Origin: a virus
Strand: one strand, 5' to 3'
Length of the DNA: 29,317 nucleotides
Virus record (IMG/VR): IMGVR_UViG_3300030451_004519
Coordinates: 2,182-31,498 of that record
The notes beneath the pieces were generated by a model, which worked only from the letters and a program-made list of their open reading frames with translations, ran no database searches and was not told the DNA's origin. Shown piece by piece: positions 7,184 through 13,513 of the stretch (positions are counted from its first letter, which is position 1; each line of letters starts with the position of its first letter). Both the position numbers and the translations under genes were made by a program.

Positions 7184-7449
7184 TTTTCTTCGTCTTGCAA
7201 TTCGTCGGTTTGATTATCGATTTCTTCACTGACAGTTTCTATTACACCACTAGAGACTTTCGCCGCTGTTGCTGTAATATCTGACACATCTGTTAAGACT
7301 GCTGTACTAACTGTAGCAACACCTTTTACAGAACTATCAATTACACCTGTTGTGAAATCTTTCCCACCTTCAATAACTGCTCCAACTGAGGCACATGATG
7401 GTAGTAATACTAAACCAAGGACTCCAAGAAGTGAATACAATTTATTCAT
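7159..7449 (-). CDS. Small lipoprotein (0-frame product)
   Basis: A 96-residue precursor with a lipoprotein signal peptide: basic start, hydrophobic core and lipobox LLPSC (Cys19). The mature part is rich in Val, Thr, Ser and Ala (GVIDSSVKGVATVSTAVLTD) and looks amphipathic. It then ends in a very acidic, Glu-rich tail. Its size and make-up recall entericidin-like small lipoproteins or phage lysis lipoproteins, but I cannot assign it. The ATG has a clear CAGGAGAAG ribosome site and a 42-nt leader from the GATAAATA promoter at 7497-7504. The last codons form a -1 frameshift site, so a longer form probably exists too. A terminator follows. Confidence 0.85.
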   Translation of the reverse strand: MNKLYSLLGVLGLVLLPSCASVGAVIEGGKDFTTGVIDSSVKGVATVSTAVLTDVSDITATAAKVSSGVIETVSEEIDNQTDELQDEEKGNEAKKG

Positions 7450-7496
7450 ATCTTCTCCTGATTATAAGTTATAAGCCAACTGCTATATAACTATAA

Positions 7497-7504
7497 TATT
7501 TATC
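7497..7504 (-). promoter_or_regulatory. Late-type promoter GATAAATA before the lipoprotein gene
   Basis: GATAAATA (7504-7497) is followed by TTATAG. The predicted start is near 7491, about 42 nt before the ATG at 7449, with an AGGAGA ribosome site between. It overlaps the intergenic space just after the 109-aa gene. Confidence 0.75.
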
Positions 7505-7515
7505 TTTATAACTGT

Positions 7516-7845
7516 TTATATTCTGTATTCGTGTATAGGGTCACCACCTAAACTATGTAGGTCATGATACCATAACTCTTGCAAAAGTAGTTTTCTTGTG
7601 GCTTCGTATTCTGTAGCATTGATTAATGCTATTAGATTATCTCTATTTGATTTTTCTACTTGATATGTTAATTCTATCCATTTATACAAAATATAAAATG
7701 TTGCAGGAACAAAAATTAAACCTATTGCAGTTTCTGGATAAAAATATGCAAATACTAAAAAGTGTAAACCAATTACAGTTGCTAGTTGAATATGTACAGA
7801 ACGTACATATTGCTGAATTCCGTTATTAACCTTTTCCTGCTTCAT
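7516..7845 (-). CDS. Small membrane protein, 109 aa
   Basis: A short basic N terminus is followed by two hydrophobic helices (around VHIQLATVIGLHFLVFAYFY and AIGLIFVPATFYILYKWI) and a charged C-terminal helix ending in HEYRI, so both ends are probably cytoplasmic. I do not recognise the family. The frame is open upstream to an ATG at 7875 and a TTG at 7896. The ATG at 7845 is preferred because the preceding 55-aa gene covers the upstream part and overlaps this start by 20 nt, pointing to coupled translation. It could belong to the lysis or membrane-remodelling functions, but nothing specific shows this. Confidence 0.65.
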   Translation of the reverse strand: MKQEKVNNGIQQYVRSVHIQLATVIGLHFLVFAYFYPETAIGLIFVPATFYILYKWIELTYQVEKSNRDNLIALINATEYEATRKLLLQELWYHDLHSLGGDPIHEYRI

Positions 7846-7993
7846 TAAAAATTTTTTCTTTGAACTCAGTGCCATGCCAATAACTATCCAATCCAATATC
7901 TACCATTAATGCAATTAATACTAAAGTCATAATTACACATAGGTAAAAATTAATAAACGCAGATATTTTCATCCACTTGATTAGATGTTTCAT
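7826..7993 (-). CDS. Small membrane protein, 55 aa
   Basis: A 55-codon gene starting MKHLIKWMKISAFINFYLCV, with one long hydrophobic helix (about residues 11-32) flanked by basic residues and a charged C terminus (HGTEFKEKIFNEAGKG). It is not a recognised family. The ATG has no ribosome site; it lies 6 nt after the TATAAT of an excellent sigma70 promoter, so the transcript should be leaderless. Its 3' end overlaps the next membrane-protein gene in a different frame. Support comes from the promoter geometry and overlap rather than homology. Confidence 0.65.
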   Translation of the reverse strand: MKHLIKWMKISAFINFYLCVIMTLVLIALMVDIGLDSYWHGTEFKEKIFNEAGKG

Positions 7994-7999
7994 AGATAT

Positions 8000-8028
8000 A
8001 TTATAAGATAAAATTATTTAGAAGTCAA
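8000..8028 (-). promoter_or_regulatory. Near-consensus sigma70 promoter
   Basis: TTGACT (8028-8023), a 17-nt spacer and TATAAT (8005-8000) on the minus strand, immediately after the stop of the second curlin gene. The predicted start is the A of the ATG at 7993. It gives the two small membrane proteins host-polymerase (probably early) expression, unlike the late-type promoter used by the curli-like operon. Confidence 0.85.
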
Positions 8029-8031
8029 CCG

Positions 8032-8937
8032 TTAATCTTGCGTAATTGTTATAGAACATCCACCAGCAGTTTGGCATGTTTGATTAAGGTTGTAAGTTTG
8101 TGCTGTACCACTGTTTTGTGTTAAATTTAAAGTGGTCGGTTGTGATCCATACAAAGTAATATTGGCAGTATGAGCACCATTACCTTTTTGTACGCCACTA
8201 ATTTGACTGCCGTTTTGATAACTTTTATAGTTTACAGTTTTGTTTCCATCGTTAATTTGTTTCCACCAAATATCTTGATTGTTACCATATATCCATATAT
8301 TTGCAGTATGAAATCCTGGATTACTTGTGTTTCCATTTGTTTGATATCCAGCAATAACATTGTTGTCTCCATGATAGTCTAATATTACTTTATGTCCACC
8401 ATGCTCACTGCTATCGCCTTCGTTAAATGTTGTATCACTTATGTTGTTTAGTCCAACACCTTGACCCCATCTCATAAGATTGTTGTCTCCCCAAACGTGA
8501 AAACCTGCTTCTGAATATTGGCAACTTCCATCTTCTGTACATTTTTGTTTTATGTAAACATCATTGTCTACACCATCTATATCACCACAAAATGTTGCGT
8601 TTGGACAGTTTACTTTACCCCATGTACTAGTAAATCCAGCAAAATTATTTTGTCCTTCTTGTGCAATTTTTACTAGGTTACCATCACCTGATACTGAAAA
8701 TTCAACATCGTTATCTTCTCCTAGTTGTCCAATCCACATAGTTAAATTATCGACATTACCATATTGTAGTCCTAACTCCAAGTCAATGTGTTGCCCTTTA
8801 CCTTCTTGTAAAATTGTTAATTCTAAGTTGTCACCAACTTGGTCAATATGAACGTGGTTGTGTTCAGGTCCAGCAAATGCATCATAACTTGCTGTAGCAC
8901 AAAATATTGCTAATAATGTTCCTAATATATATTTCAT
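8032..8937 (-). CDS. Curlin-repeat protein B (secreted amyloid-like subunit)
   Basis: A 301-residue precursor with a signal peptide cleaved near ASYDAFA (residue 22). The mature protein is built of curlin-like strand-turn repeats with Q-x-G-x-x-N spacing, best seen at HIDQVGDNLELTILQEGKGQ, in DNLTMWIGQLGEDN, and in DGNLVKIAQEGQNN. Curlins such as CsgA/CsgB are exported through CsgG and form cross-beta fibres outside the cell. It is about twice as long as E. coli CsgA. It has three Cys pairs and ends in C-x5-C then SITITQD, an ending like those of the FecR-like protein and curlin A. Its ATG directly follows the FecR stop (TAGATG). Last gene of the operon; it could act as the nucleator or main subunit. 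Confidence 0.82.
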   Translation of the reverse strand: MKYILGTLLAIFCATASYDAFAGPEHNHVHIDQVGDNLELTILQEGKGQHIDLELGLQYGNVDNLTMWIGQLGEDNDVEFSVSGDGNLVKIAQEGQNNFAGFTSTWGKVNCPNATFCGDIDGVDNDVYIKQKCTEDGSCQYSEAGFHVWGDNNLMRWGQGVGLNNISDTTFNEGDSSEHGGHKVILDYHGDNNVIAGYQTNGNTSNPGFHTANIWIYGNNQDIWWKQINDGNKTVNYKSYQNGSQISGVQKGNGAHTANITLYGSQPTTLNLTQNSGTAQTYNLNQTCQTAGGCSITITQD

Positions 8938-10134
8938 CTAATCTACCTGTATGATTGTAATAAATGTTCCTTCACAATCATTTAAACATATTGTAGCATC
9001 TTTTAAATTACTATCTTCTACAAATATTTGGGCACTATTACCTGAATTTATTCTAACACTTACTGTATTTGTTACTTGTCTAAAAAAGAATAATTTACCA
9101 TCTTCTAAGACTGTGTTAAATTGTGTTTCAGGATCAAACCCTATTGCAGTACCTGTAATTTTATCTGCGGCTAATCTACCTTCAGATTCGCTACCACTAT
9201 CTCCACTATCTTCTTCTACACTTACTTCTTCTATTTCTTCAAGTAAGTCTTGTAAAAAATCAACGTCTAAAAAATTAATATCTAACGTTGAAAATTCTAA
9301 ATCTTCTGTTGTGTCTGCTAATACATCTGCTTCAATGGCATTAGCATCTAATCCGTCGAAGTCTAAGAGTCCAGCATCACCTTTTAATTGTTCTTGTTGT
9401 TCCTCTTTTGCTTCTACAATCTCTTCTGGCTCACTGACAATAAACATATTGTCTATCATATTCAAATCCAAATCTGCTAAAATAACAGGATTTGTTGGAG
9501 CCTGTTCATATGTACTAACCATAACAGCCTGAAAGGCTTCAGTTAATACTTGCACACCACCGTCATTTGTAATTGTTATACTACCCGATGGTCTGCAACC
9601 TTCCTCCAATTTTACTGTATCTGTACAGCCTGAGTCTGGTAATAGTATTACTAGACTTCTGCCTAACTCATCAACAGTAGTTGTAAAGTCAGTACCCCTA
9701 ATACCAATTGTGGCTGTAGGAGTTTGTACGACTATATTTTCCTTTGGCACCAATCCTAATCCACCAGTGGCAAAACGTGCCGTTCCTTGCACAAAATCTA
9801 ATGCCATCCTGCTTTTACTTGGATCAGGATCGTACACATAATCATTTATAATCATATATGTGTGTTCAGTTAAACTTACCTGTGTATCATCGACAAACTT
9901 TAATTTTAAACGACCGTTAACCGTTTCAACTTCGTCCATGCTTTGTATGTCTGTGTCTAGTTCTGCAATCAATCTTTCACCAGACGTTCTACTAATACTT
10001 CCGGGTGAGCCAACTTGCTCAAATACTCCGCCTATACTCTCATTGGCATAGGCGGAAATACTATATGTTGCACTAAACAGCAAAAATGTGTATAAGCAAA
10101 CTTTAGTCAGTTTGTCTGATACTAACCGAAGCAT
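8938..10134 (-). CDS. Secreted FecR-domain protein in the curli-like operon
   Basis: A 398-residue precursor with an N-terminal signal peptide (cleavage near residue 30, SISAYA). A FecR domain follows (about 35-200), with its hallmark TPTATIGIRGTDF at 138-150. Then comes a long acidic, low-complexity region (about 230-320) and a C-terminal beta segment ending CLNDCEGTFITIIQVD. Classical FecR spans the inner membrane and controls a sigma factor; here there is no cytoplasmic anti-sigma part and no sigma gene, so a periplasmic or exported structural role is more likely. The C-terminal Cys pair and QVD ending match those of both neighbouring curlins, suggesting the same export route. It overlaps the end of curlin A by about 32 nt. 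A GTG at 10140 is an alternative start. Confidence 0.83.
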   Translation of the reverse strand: MLRLVSDKLTKVCLYTFLLFSATYSISAYANESIGGVFEQVGSPGSISRTSGERLIAELDTDIQSMDEVETVNGRLKLKFVDDTQVSLTEHTYMIINDYVYDPDPSKSRMALDFVQGTARFATGGLGLVPKENIVVQTPTATIGIRGTDFTTTVDELGRSLVILLPDSGCTDTVKLEEGCRPSGSITITNDGGVQVLTEAFQAVMVSTYEQAPTNPVILADLDLNMIDNMFIVSEPEEIVEAKEEQQEQLKGDAGLLDFDGLDANAIEADVLADTTEDLEFSTLDINFLDVDFLQDLLEEIEEVSVEEDSGDSGSESEGRLAADKITGTAIGFDPETQFNTVLEDGKLFFFRQVTNTVSVRINSGNSAQIFVEDSNLKDATICLNDCEGTFITIIQVD

Positions 10135-10924
10135 TTTCACTATCTAAATCAACGTCAATTTTACCAGTACAGGCAGGAGTACACGATGCCGCATTACTTT
10201 GTAAAAATTGGAAATCACCATCTGAACCTACTAAAACAAATTTTAAGTAATGGTTAGAGTTACCAGTTTGATTTGATGTAATAGCATTATCGTCACCAGT
10301 AATGTTCATTTCCCAAGTTGCGGAACCGGCGTCAACCTTAACACCACTTTGTGAAAAAGCGGCAGTATTGTTCCAATCAGAACCAGGAGTACCACTCCAT
10401 GCTCTTGAGTTAGAAACAGCACTTCTAAAGTCGTTCCTGTCACCTAGTATTGTTAAATCCATATTGAGGTTGTCTGCGGCATAGTTACCACCAATATCTA
10501 CATCAAAAATGTTTGTATCACCTTGAACATTCCAAAGCATGTCAACATTATCTGCACTACCAGTTGCACCTATGTTTAAATCTAATGAATTAGAATCTCC
10601 TAAAAAGTAGAAATCCCATACAGTTGATCCAGAACCGTCTCCAGTCCATGCACCAAATATTTCATTACCATCACCGTCTTGAATGATATCAATAATCAAG
10701 TTAGATCCTGTAATAACTAAATCGCTACCATCAGAAGCATCACCTGATAATTTGTTACCACTACCAGCCTGTAATATAGTCAAAGTCAAATTATCACCTT
10801 GTTGGTCTAACAAAACTTCGTTATCGTCAGCACCTAAGGCAGGAGCAAAAATTCCAAGTCCTAGGCCCATAACAGCGAAGACATTGATTGCAAAATTTCT
10901 AAAGAAATTATTTTTAGTCTTCAT
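10103..10924 (-). CDS. Curlin-repeat protein A (secreted amyloid-like subunit)
   Basis: A 273-residue precursor with a signal peptide (cleavage near APALG, residue 31) and degenerate curlin repeats: VLLDQQGDNLTLTILQAGSG, then IIDIIQDGDGNEI, GDSNSLDL, GDTNIFDV, GDRNDF and GDDNAITSNQTGNSN. It is rich in Asn, Asp, Gly and Ser, and starts like curlin B (DQxGDNLxLTILQxGxG), so the two are paralogues. It ends C-x3-C, a spacer, then SVSIRQTD. The ATG at 10924 has an excellent GGAG site 6-7 nt upstream and overlaps the csgG stop by 11 nt; an upstream ATG at 10936 has no ribosome site. The product should pass through the CsgG pore encoded just before it. Confidence 0.82.
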   Translation of the reverse strand: MKTKNNFFRNFAINVFAVMGLGLGIFAPALGADDNEVLLDQQGDNLTLTILQAGSGNKLSGDASDGSDLVITGSNLIIDIIQDGDGNEIFGAWTGDGSGSTVWDFYFLGDSNSLDLNIGATGSADNVDMLWNVQGDTNIFDVDIGGNYAADNLNMDLTILGDRNDFRSAVSNSRAWSGTPGSDWNNTAAFSQSGVKVDAGSATWEMNITGDDNAITSNQTGNSNHYLKFVLVGSDGDFQFLQSNAASCTPACTGKIDVDLDSENASVSIRQTD

Positions 10925-11894
10925 TATTTTCTCCATTATTCTTTAAGAGCATTTTCTCCCAAAGTTTTTTATCGGCTTTGATGTCCTCTGGATCTATGTC
11001 TACTTTCATCCATGTTGCCTGTTCATCAGGAGAGAGTTCTTGAACTTCCCAGCCTTCCGGATAAACAATTTTCCAGTAACCCCTTTCATCGCCTTGTTGT
11101 ATCAATGCCAATACTGCGGCTTCAATAGCCGAACGTACTGCCCAAGTTACACTTTCATTCTCTGTCATACCACTTTCAAGTTCAAGAAGTTTTGTATCCA
11201 TATCTAAAAATCTAAACACATCGCCTCCTACACCTGTACTCAAAATGGTTTTGTATGTCTGTACGTTGAGTAACACTTCGCCAGTGAGTGTGCTTATGGC
11301 TCTCAGTGATACAACAACACTATCTCTTCGATATTGGTTTGTAGTTCCAATACCGAGATATCTTGCACCGTTACCGCCAGTCTCGATATTAGTATCATAA
11401 CCTATGATGCCTCCCTCTAATATCATGCCTGCGAATAACAATGGTTGGACTCCTTCTGCCGGTGCTTCTTCTGTGGCAAACTGTTCGCGAGTACTACGAA
11501 CAATTTGTCTTTCCCGGACAAGGTGGTCTAAGCCTACTCCTCTCTCTACGACTCTGAACCATGTGCCTTTAGGATTTTCTTTGGCACCTGCGGCTTTGAG
11601 AGAGTCAATTAATAAATCTTTTGCACCTTGTGTAACTGCGGTGCTGAAACTTGCAACTCCATCTGAACTTACTCTTTGTCCAGTTAAATCTGCAAAGTCA
11701 TAAACTGCAACCACTGGCATAACTTCAGCCGGTGGTAAGTTTCTTAATTTTTTATATGTGGGTAATTCTATAAATTGTGGTTCTTCTATACACTCAAGGA
11801 AATTTGAACCACAGGCTTTGTCACCAGGTATGGAAATACTGGCGCATCCGCTAATTAGCAAAGCAAATATTACTGCTATCAATCCTTGTTTCAA
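10914..11894 (-). CDS. csgG: CsgG-like outer-membrane curli secretion pore lipoprotein
   Basis: A 326-residue lipoprotein that follows E. coli CsgG along its length: lipobox LLISGC (Cys17), LPPAEVMPVVAVYDFADLTG, SFSTAVTQGAKDLLIDSLK, VVERGVGLDHLVRERQIVRS, LFAGMILEGGIIGYDTNI, GGNGARYLGIG, and the transmembrane-hairpin region up to KTILSTGVGGDVFRFLD. CsgG forms a nonameric channel in the outer membrane that exports curlins. It is about 50 residues longer than CsgG, with an acidic extra C-terminal tail and an inserted Cys-x7-Cys after the lipobox. The only possible start is TTG at 11894, since an in-frame stop lies four codons upstream. It starts 4 nt after the csgF stop and overlaps curlin A at its end. 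Confidence 0.95.
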   Translation of the reverse strand: MKQGLIAVIFALLISGCASISIPGDKACGSNFLECIEEPQFIELPTYKKLRNLPPAEVMPVVAVYDFADLTGQRVSSDGVASFSTAVTQGAKDLLIDSLKAAGAKENPKGTWFRVVERGVGLDHLVRERQIVRSTREQFATEEAPAEGVQPLLFAGMILEGGIIGYDTNIETGGNGARYLGIGTTNQYRRDSVVVSLRAISTLTGEVLLNVQTYKTILSTGVGGDVFRFLDMDTKLLELESGMTENESVTWAVRSAIEAAVLALIQQGDERGYWKIVYPEGWEVQELSPDEQATWMKVDIDPEDIKADKKLWEKMLLKNNGENNED

Positions 11895-11898
11895 ATTT

Positions 11899-12387
11899 TT
11901 ACCCGCCTAATGTTCCGATTCCGATAGGTATTTCTATTTCCGTAATTGTTCCATCTGCGTCAACAATAGTCAGTTTTATATATTCTATGCCGTCTACTGT
12001 AATTACCTGGTATGAGACGTTACTGTCTTCAATAGTAAATGCACCTTCGGTAGAATTAGTACAAGTTGGTACTTCTGCAGGATTACAAAACATACTATCA
12101 ACTAATCCTTTAGAAATTTGTGAATAGATCCTACTCTCCAAATTTCTAATAAATTTATTAATAGTGCTGTTAGATTCTGCTCTTTCAGCCGCCCTTAAAG
12201 CCGCTTCAATATCATCTCTTATTTTATCTTTTCTACTCTTCTCCTGATTTTCGATTGTTAAATAATGAGCTCCAGTTCCTATTCCACTAAAACTAGGGTT
12301 CTTAAATTTATGTGTAAGTTTGTCAGCAGATGCTGTCATACTGCCAAATGCAAACATTACAACTAAAAAATAATTTAAAATTTTCAT
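11899..12387 (-). CDS. csgF: CsgF-like curli assembly factor
   Basis: A 162-residue precursor with a signal peptide (cleavage near TASA, residue 21). The mature N terminus LTHKFKNPSFSG...HYL matches the CsgF segment (TFQFRNPNFGG in E. coli) that inserts into the CsgG pore and forms its second constriction. The middle is helical, and the C terminus ends in beta strands with a Cys-x7-Cys (FCNPAEVPTC) not present in E. coli CsgF. CsgF caps the pore and helps nucleate fibres at the surface. Its ATG overlaps the stop of the upstream small gene (ATGA), and csgG follows by 4 nt, so pore and cap are made together. Confidence 0.85.
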   Translation of the reverse strand: MKILNYFLVVMFAFGSMTASADKLTHKFKNPSFSGIGTGAHYLTIENQEKSRKDKIRDDIEAALRAAERAESNSTINKFIRNLESRIYSQISKGLVDSMFCNPAEVPTCTNSTEGAFTIEDSNVSYQVITVDGIEYIKLTIVDADGTITEIEIPIGIGTLGG

Positions 12388-12686
12388 TTCTTTTTCTTTT
12401 CAGCCTGCTCTTTTTCAGCAAGGGCCTCCTTTTCTTCTGCGTCCTGCAAAATTTCTTGTCGTGTTCTATATTCTAAAACTACGTCTACTTTCTGTTGCAA
12501 ACGAATTAAGTCTTGATCCAACATTCTTGTTTGGTCTATTACTCTAATAAGTGCCATATGCATTTTACCTAATGCGGGTTTTATTTCACTATTAATATAT
12601 TTCCATACATAGTAAATAAAGTACCCTAAGCCAACACAGGCAACGACTGGAAATCCATATTGAGAGATTAATTGTGCTACGTCCAT
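12384..12686 (-). CDS. Small membrane-anchored coiled-coil protein (paralogue 2)
   Basis: A 100-residue protein with one N-terminal membrane helix (QYGFPVVACVGLGYFIYYVW), then a charged, probably coiled-coil helix and a Lys/Glu-rich tail ending in KKKK. It is a paralogue of the gene just upstream: both begin with a short polar stretch, then GFP, a Gly/Ala-rich helix and GYFI. The fold plan resembles BhlA/YvrJ-type small phage proteins (holin-like), but no function is shown. The start overlaps the upstream stop (TAATG) with a strong AAGGAGAG site, and its stop overlaps the csgF ATG, so it belongs to the same coupled operon as the pore. Confidence 0.75.
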   Translation of the reverse strand: MDVAQLISQYGFPVVACVGLGYFIYYVWKYINSEIKPALGKMHMALIRVIDQTRMLDQDLIRLQQKVDVVLEYRTRQEILQDAEEKEALAEKEQAEKKKK

Positions 12687-12982
12687 TAATCTCTCCTTAC
12701 ATCGAGTTTTCCGTCCTCAATAAAGTTTTCTGCCCTGGCTACTCGTTCTATATCAGGTCTTAATTCCAAAGCAGAACTTACTAACATATCGATTTTAATC
12801 ATCTCATTGCTCATTGTTCTTGCTCTATTTTCTAATGATTCACAAAACTTAGTCAAAGTTTCGACCTGACCGACGACACCGGCCATTAATTGCTTAATTA
12901 TAATAAAGATAAAATAACCCATTACTATCGCTCCGGCAATAGGAAATCCTACCTCTGCTATTAATTGAAATACTTCGTTCAT
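12686..12982 (-). CDS. Small membrane-anchored coiled-coil protein (paralogue 1)
   Basis: A 98-residue protein: MNEVFQLIAEVGFPIAGAIV leads into a single membrane helix ending GYFIFIIIKQL, followed by a long helical region with regular hydrophobic spacing (LTKFCESLENRARTMSNEM). First gene of the curli-like operon. The frame also offers a GTG at 12988; the ATG at 12982 is chosen because it matches the start of its paralogue. A holin-like or membrane-scaffold role is possible (BhlA/YvrJ-like plan). Its coupling to csgF points instead to a partner of the secretion pore at the inner membrane. It follows a GATAAATA promoter with a leader of about 59 nt. Confidence 0.72.
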   Translation of the reverse strand: MNEVFQLIAEVGFPIAGAIVMGYFIFIIIKQLMAGVVGQVETLTKFCESLENRARTMSNEMIKIDMLVSSALELRPDIERVARAENFIEDGKLDVRRD

Positions 12983-13046
12983 TCGCACACTCTGTTTGTT
13001 ATATTTTTTATATGTAGTGTGATGTCTGTCTGTTACTCTACGCAGT

Positions 13047-13054
13047 TATTTATC
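13047..13054 (-). promoter_or_regulatory. Late-type promoter GATAAATA for the curli-like operon
   Basis: GATAAATA (13054-13047) followed by ACTGCG. The predicted start is near 13041, 59 nt before the first gene at 12982. It is the only good promoter seen for the seven-gene operon and faces away from a plus-strand GATAAATA at 13096. Confidence 0.75.
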
Positions 13055-13095
13055 ATTTTTTCTGGCAAAAGAATGCGGTATGCAAAGTTTATTTG

Positions 13096-13103
13096 GATAA
13101 ATA
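13096..13103 (+). promoter_or_regulatory. Late-type promoter GATAAATA, plus strand
   Basis: GATAAATA with predicted start near 13109, 107 nt upstream of the small gene at 13216. Downstream, TTGTAACAT occurs twice (13107-13115 and 13118-13126), 11 bp apart, a possible protein-binding direct repeat. Together with the element at 13047 it forms a divergent promoter pair. Confidence 0.55.
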
Positions 13104-13143
13104 ACTTTGTAACATGATTGTAACATTGCGTTGCAGAACATTT

Positions 13144-13171
13144 TTGTAATACCCAATAGGGCTGATACAAT
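13144..13171 (+). promoter_or_regulatory. Possible sigma70 promoter for the two small plus-strand genes
   Basis: TTGTAA (13144-13149), 16-nt spacer, TACAAT (13166-13171). The match is 4/6 and 5/6. The predicted start near 13178 leaves a 38-nt leader with a GGAG ribosome site before the ATG at 13216. Confidence 0.45.
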
Positions 13172-13215
13172 AACAATGTGTGTAGCAATCATTTACGTCA
13201 CAAACGGAGAATAAA

Positions 13216-13383
13216 ATGGTGAAACCACTAGGAATAGTAGCCATGTTAGTACTCGCTCTTTTATACAGCGGAATAGCATCGGCTCAAACATTAATTGGTA
13301 TTTTTACAATATCATTGATTCCATTCAGTCTTTATGGCTGTGTTGAATTATTCAAAATGGTTCGCGAATTAAAGGAGACATAA
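13216..13383 (+). CDS. Small membrane/exported protein, 55 aa
   Basis: A 55-codon gene with a textbook ribosome site (CGGAGAATAAA before ATG). The product has a hydrophobic N terminus like a signal peptide (GIVAMLVLALLYSGIASAQ, possible cleavage after SGIASA), then a second hydrophobic helix (LIGIFTISLIPFSLYG) and a short basic-acidic tail. It could be a two-helix membrane protein, e.g. a holin, or a secreted peptide; neither is proven. Its stop overlaps the next ATG (TAATG). Confidence 0.7.
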   Translation: MVKPLGIVAMLVLALLYSGIASAQTLIGIFTISLIPFSLYGCVELFKMVRELKET

Positions 13384-13475
13384 TGGCTAAAAAAATCAAA
13401 AATCTATGGACAGAATTTGATACCATGATGAAAGCATCAAGAATTGAAAATGTCGCGGCGGCAGTTTTAAAATAA
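13383..13475 (+). CDS. Very small protein, 30 aa
   Basis: Thirty codons starting MAKKIKNLWTEFDTMMKASR, a basic amphipathic helix with Trp and Phe, no membrane segment. It has its own AAAGGAGA ribosome site inside the end of the preceding gene and is coupled to it by TAATG; a strong terminator follows. The RBS, coupling and terminator are the evidence that it is real. No function can be assigned. Confidence 0.6.
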   Translation: MAKKIKNLWTEFDTMMKASRIENVAAAVLK

Positions 13476-13486
13476 TTTTGTCTAAA

Positions 13487-13513
13487 AAAAAGCACCCGTA
13501 AAGGGTGCTTTTT
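13487..13513. terminator. Bidirectional terminator between convergent units
   Basis: AAAAAGCACCC (13487-13497) pairs perfectly with GGGTGCTTTTT (13503-13513) around GTAAA. A-rich and T-rich flanks make it work on both strands: for the small plus-strand genes ending at 13475 and for the fibre gene ending at 13533. Confidence 0.93.

Noticed and set aside
8938-10134. Iron-uptake regulation by FecR
   Set aside because: There is no FecI-type sigma gene, TonB receptor or anti-sigma region, and the protein has a cleavable signal peptide.
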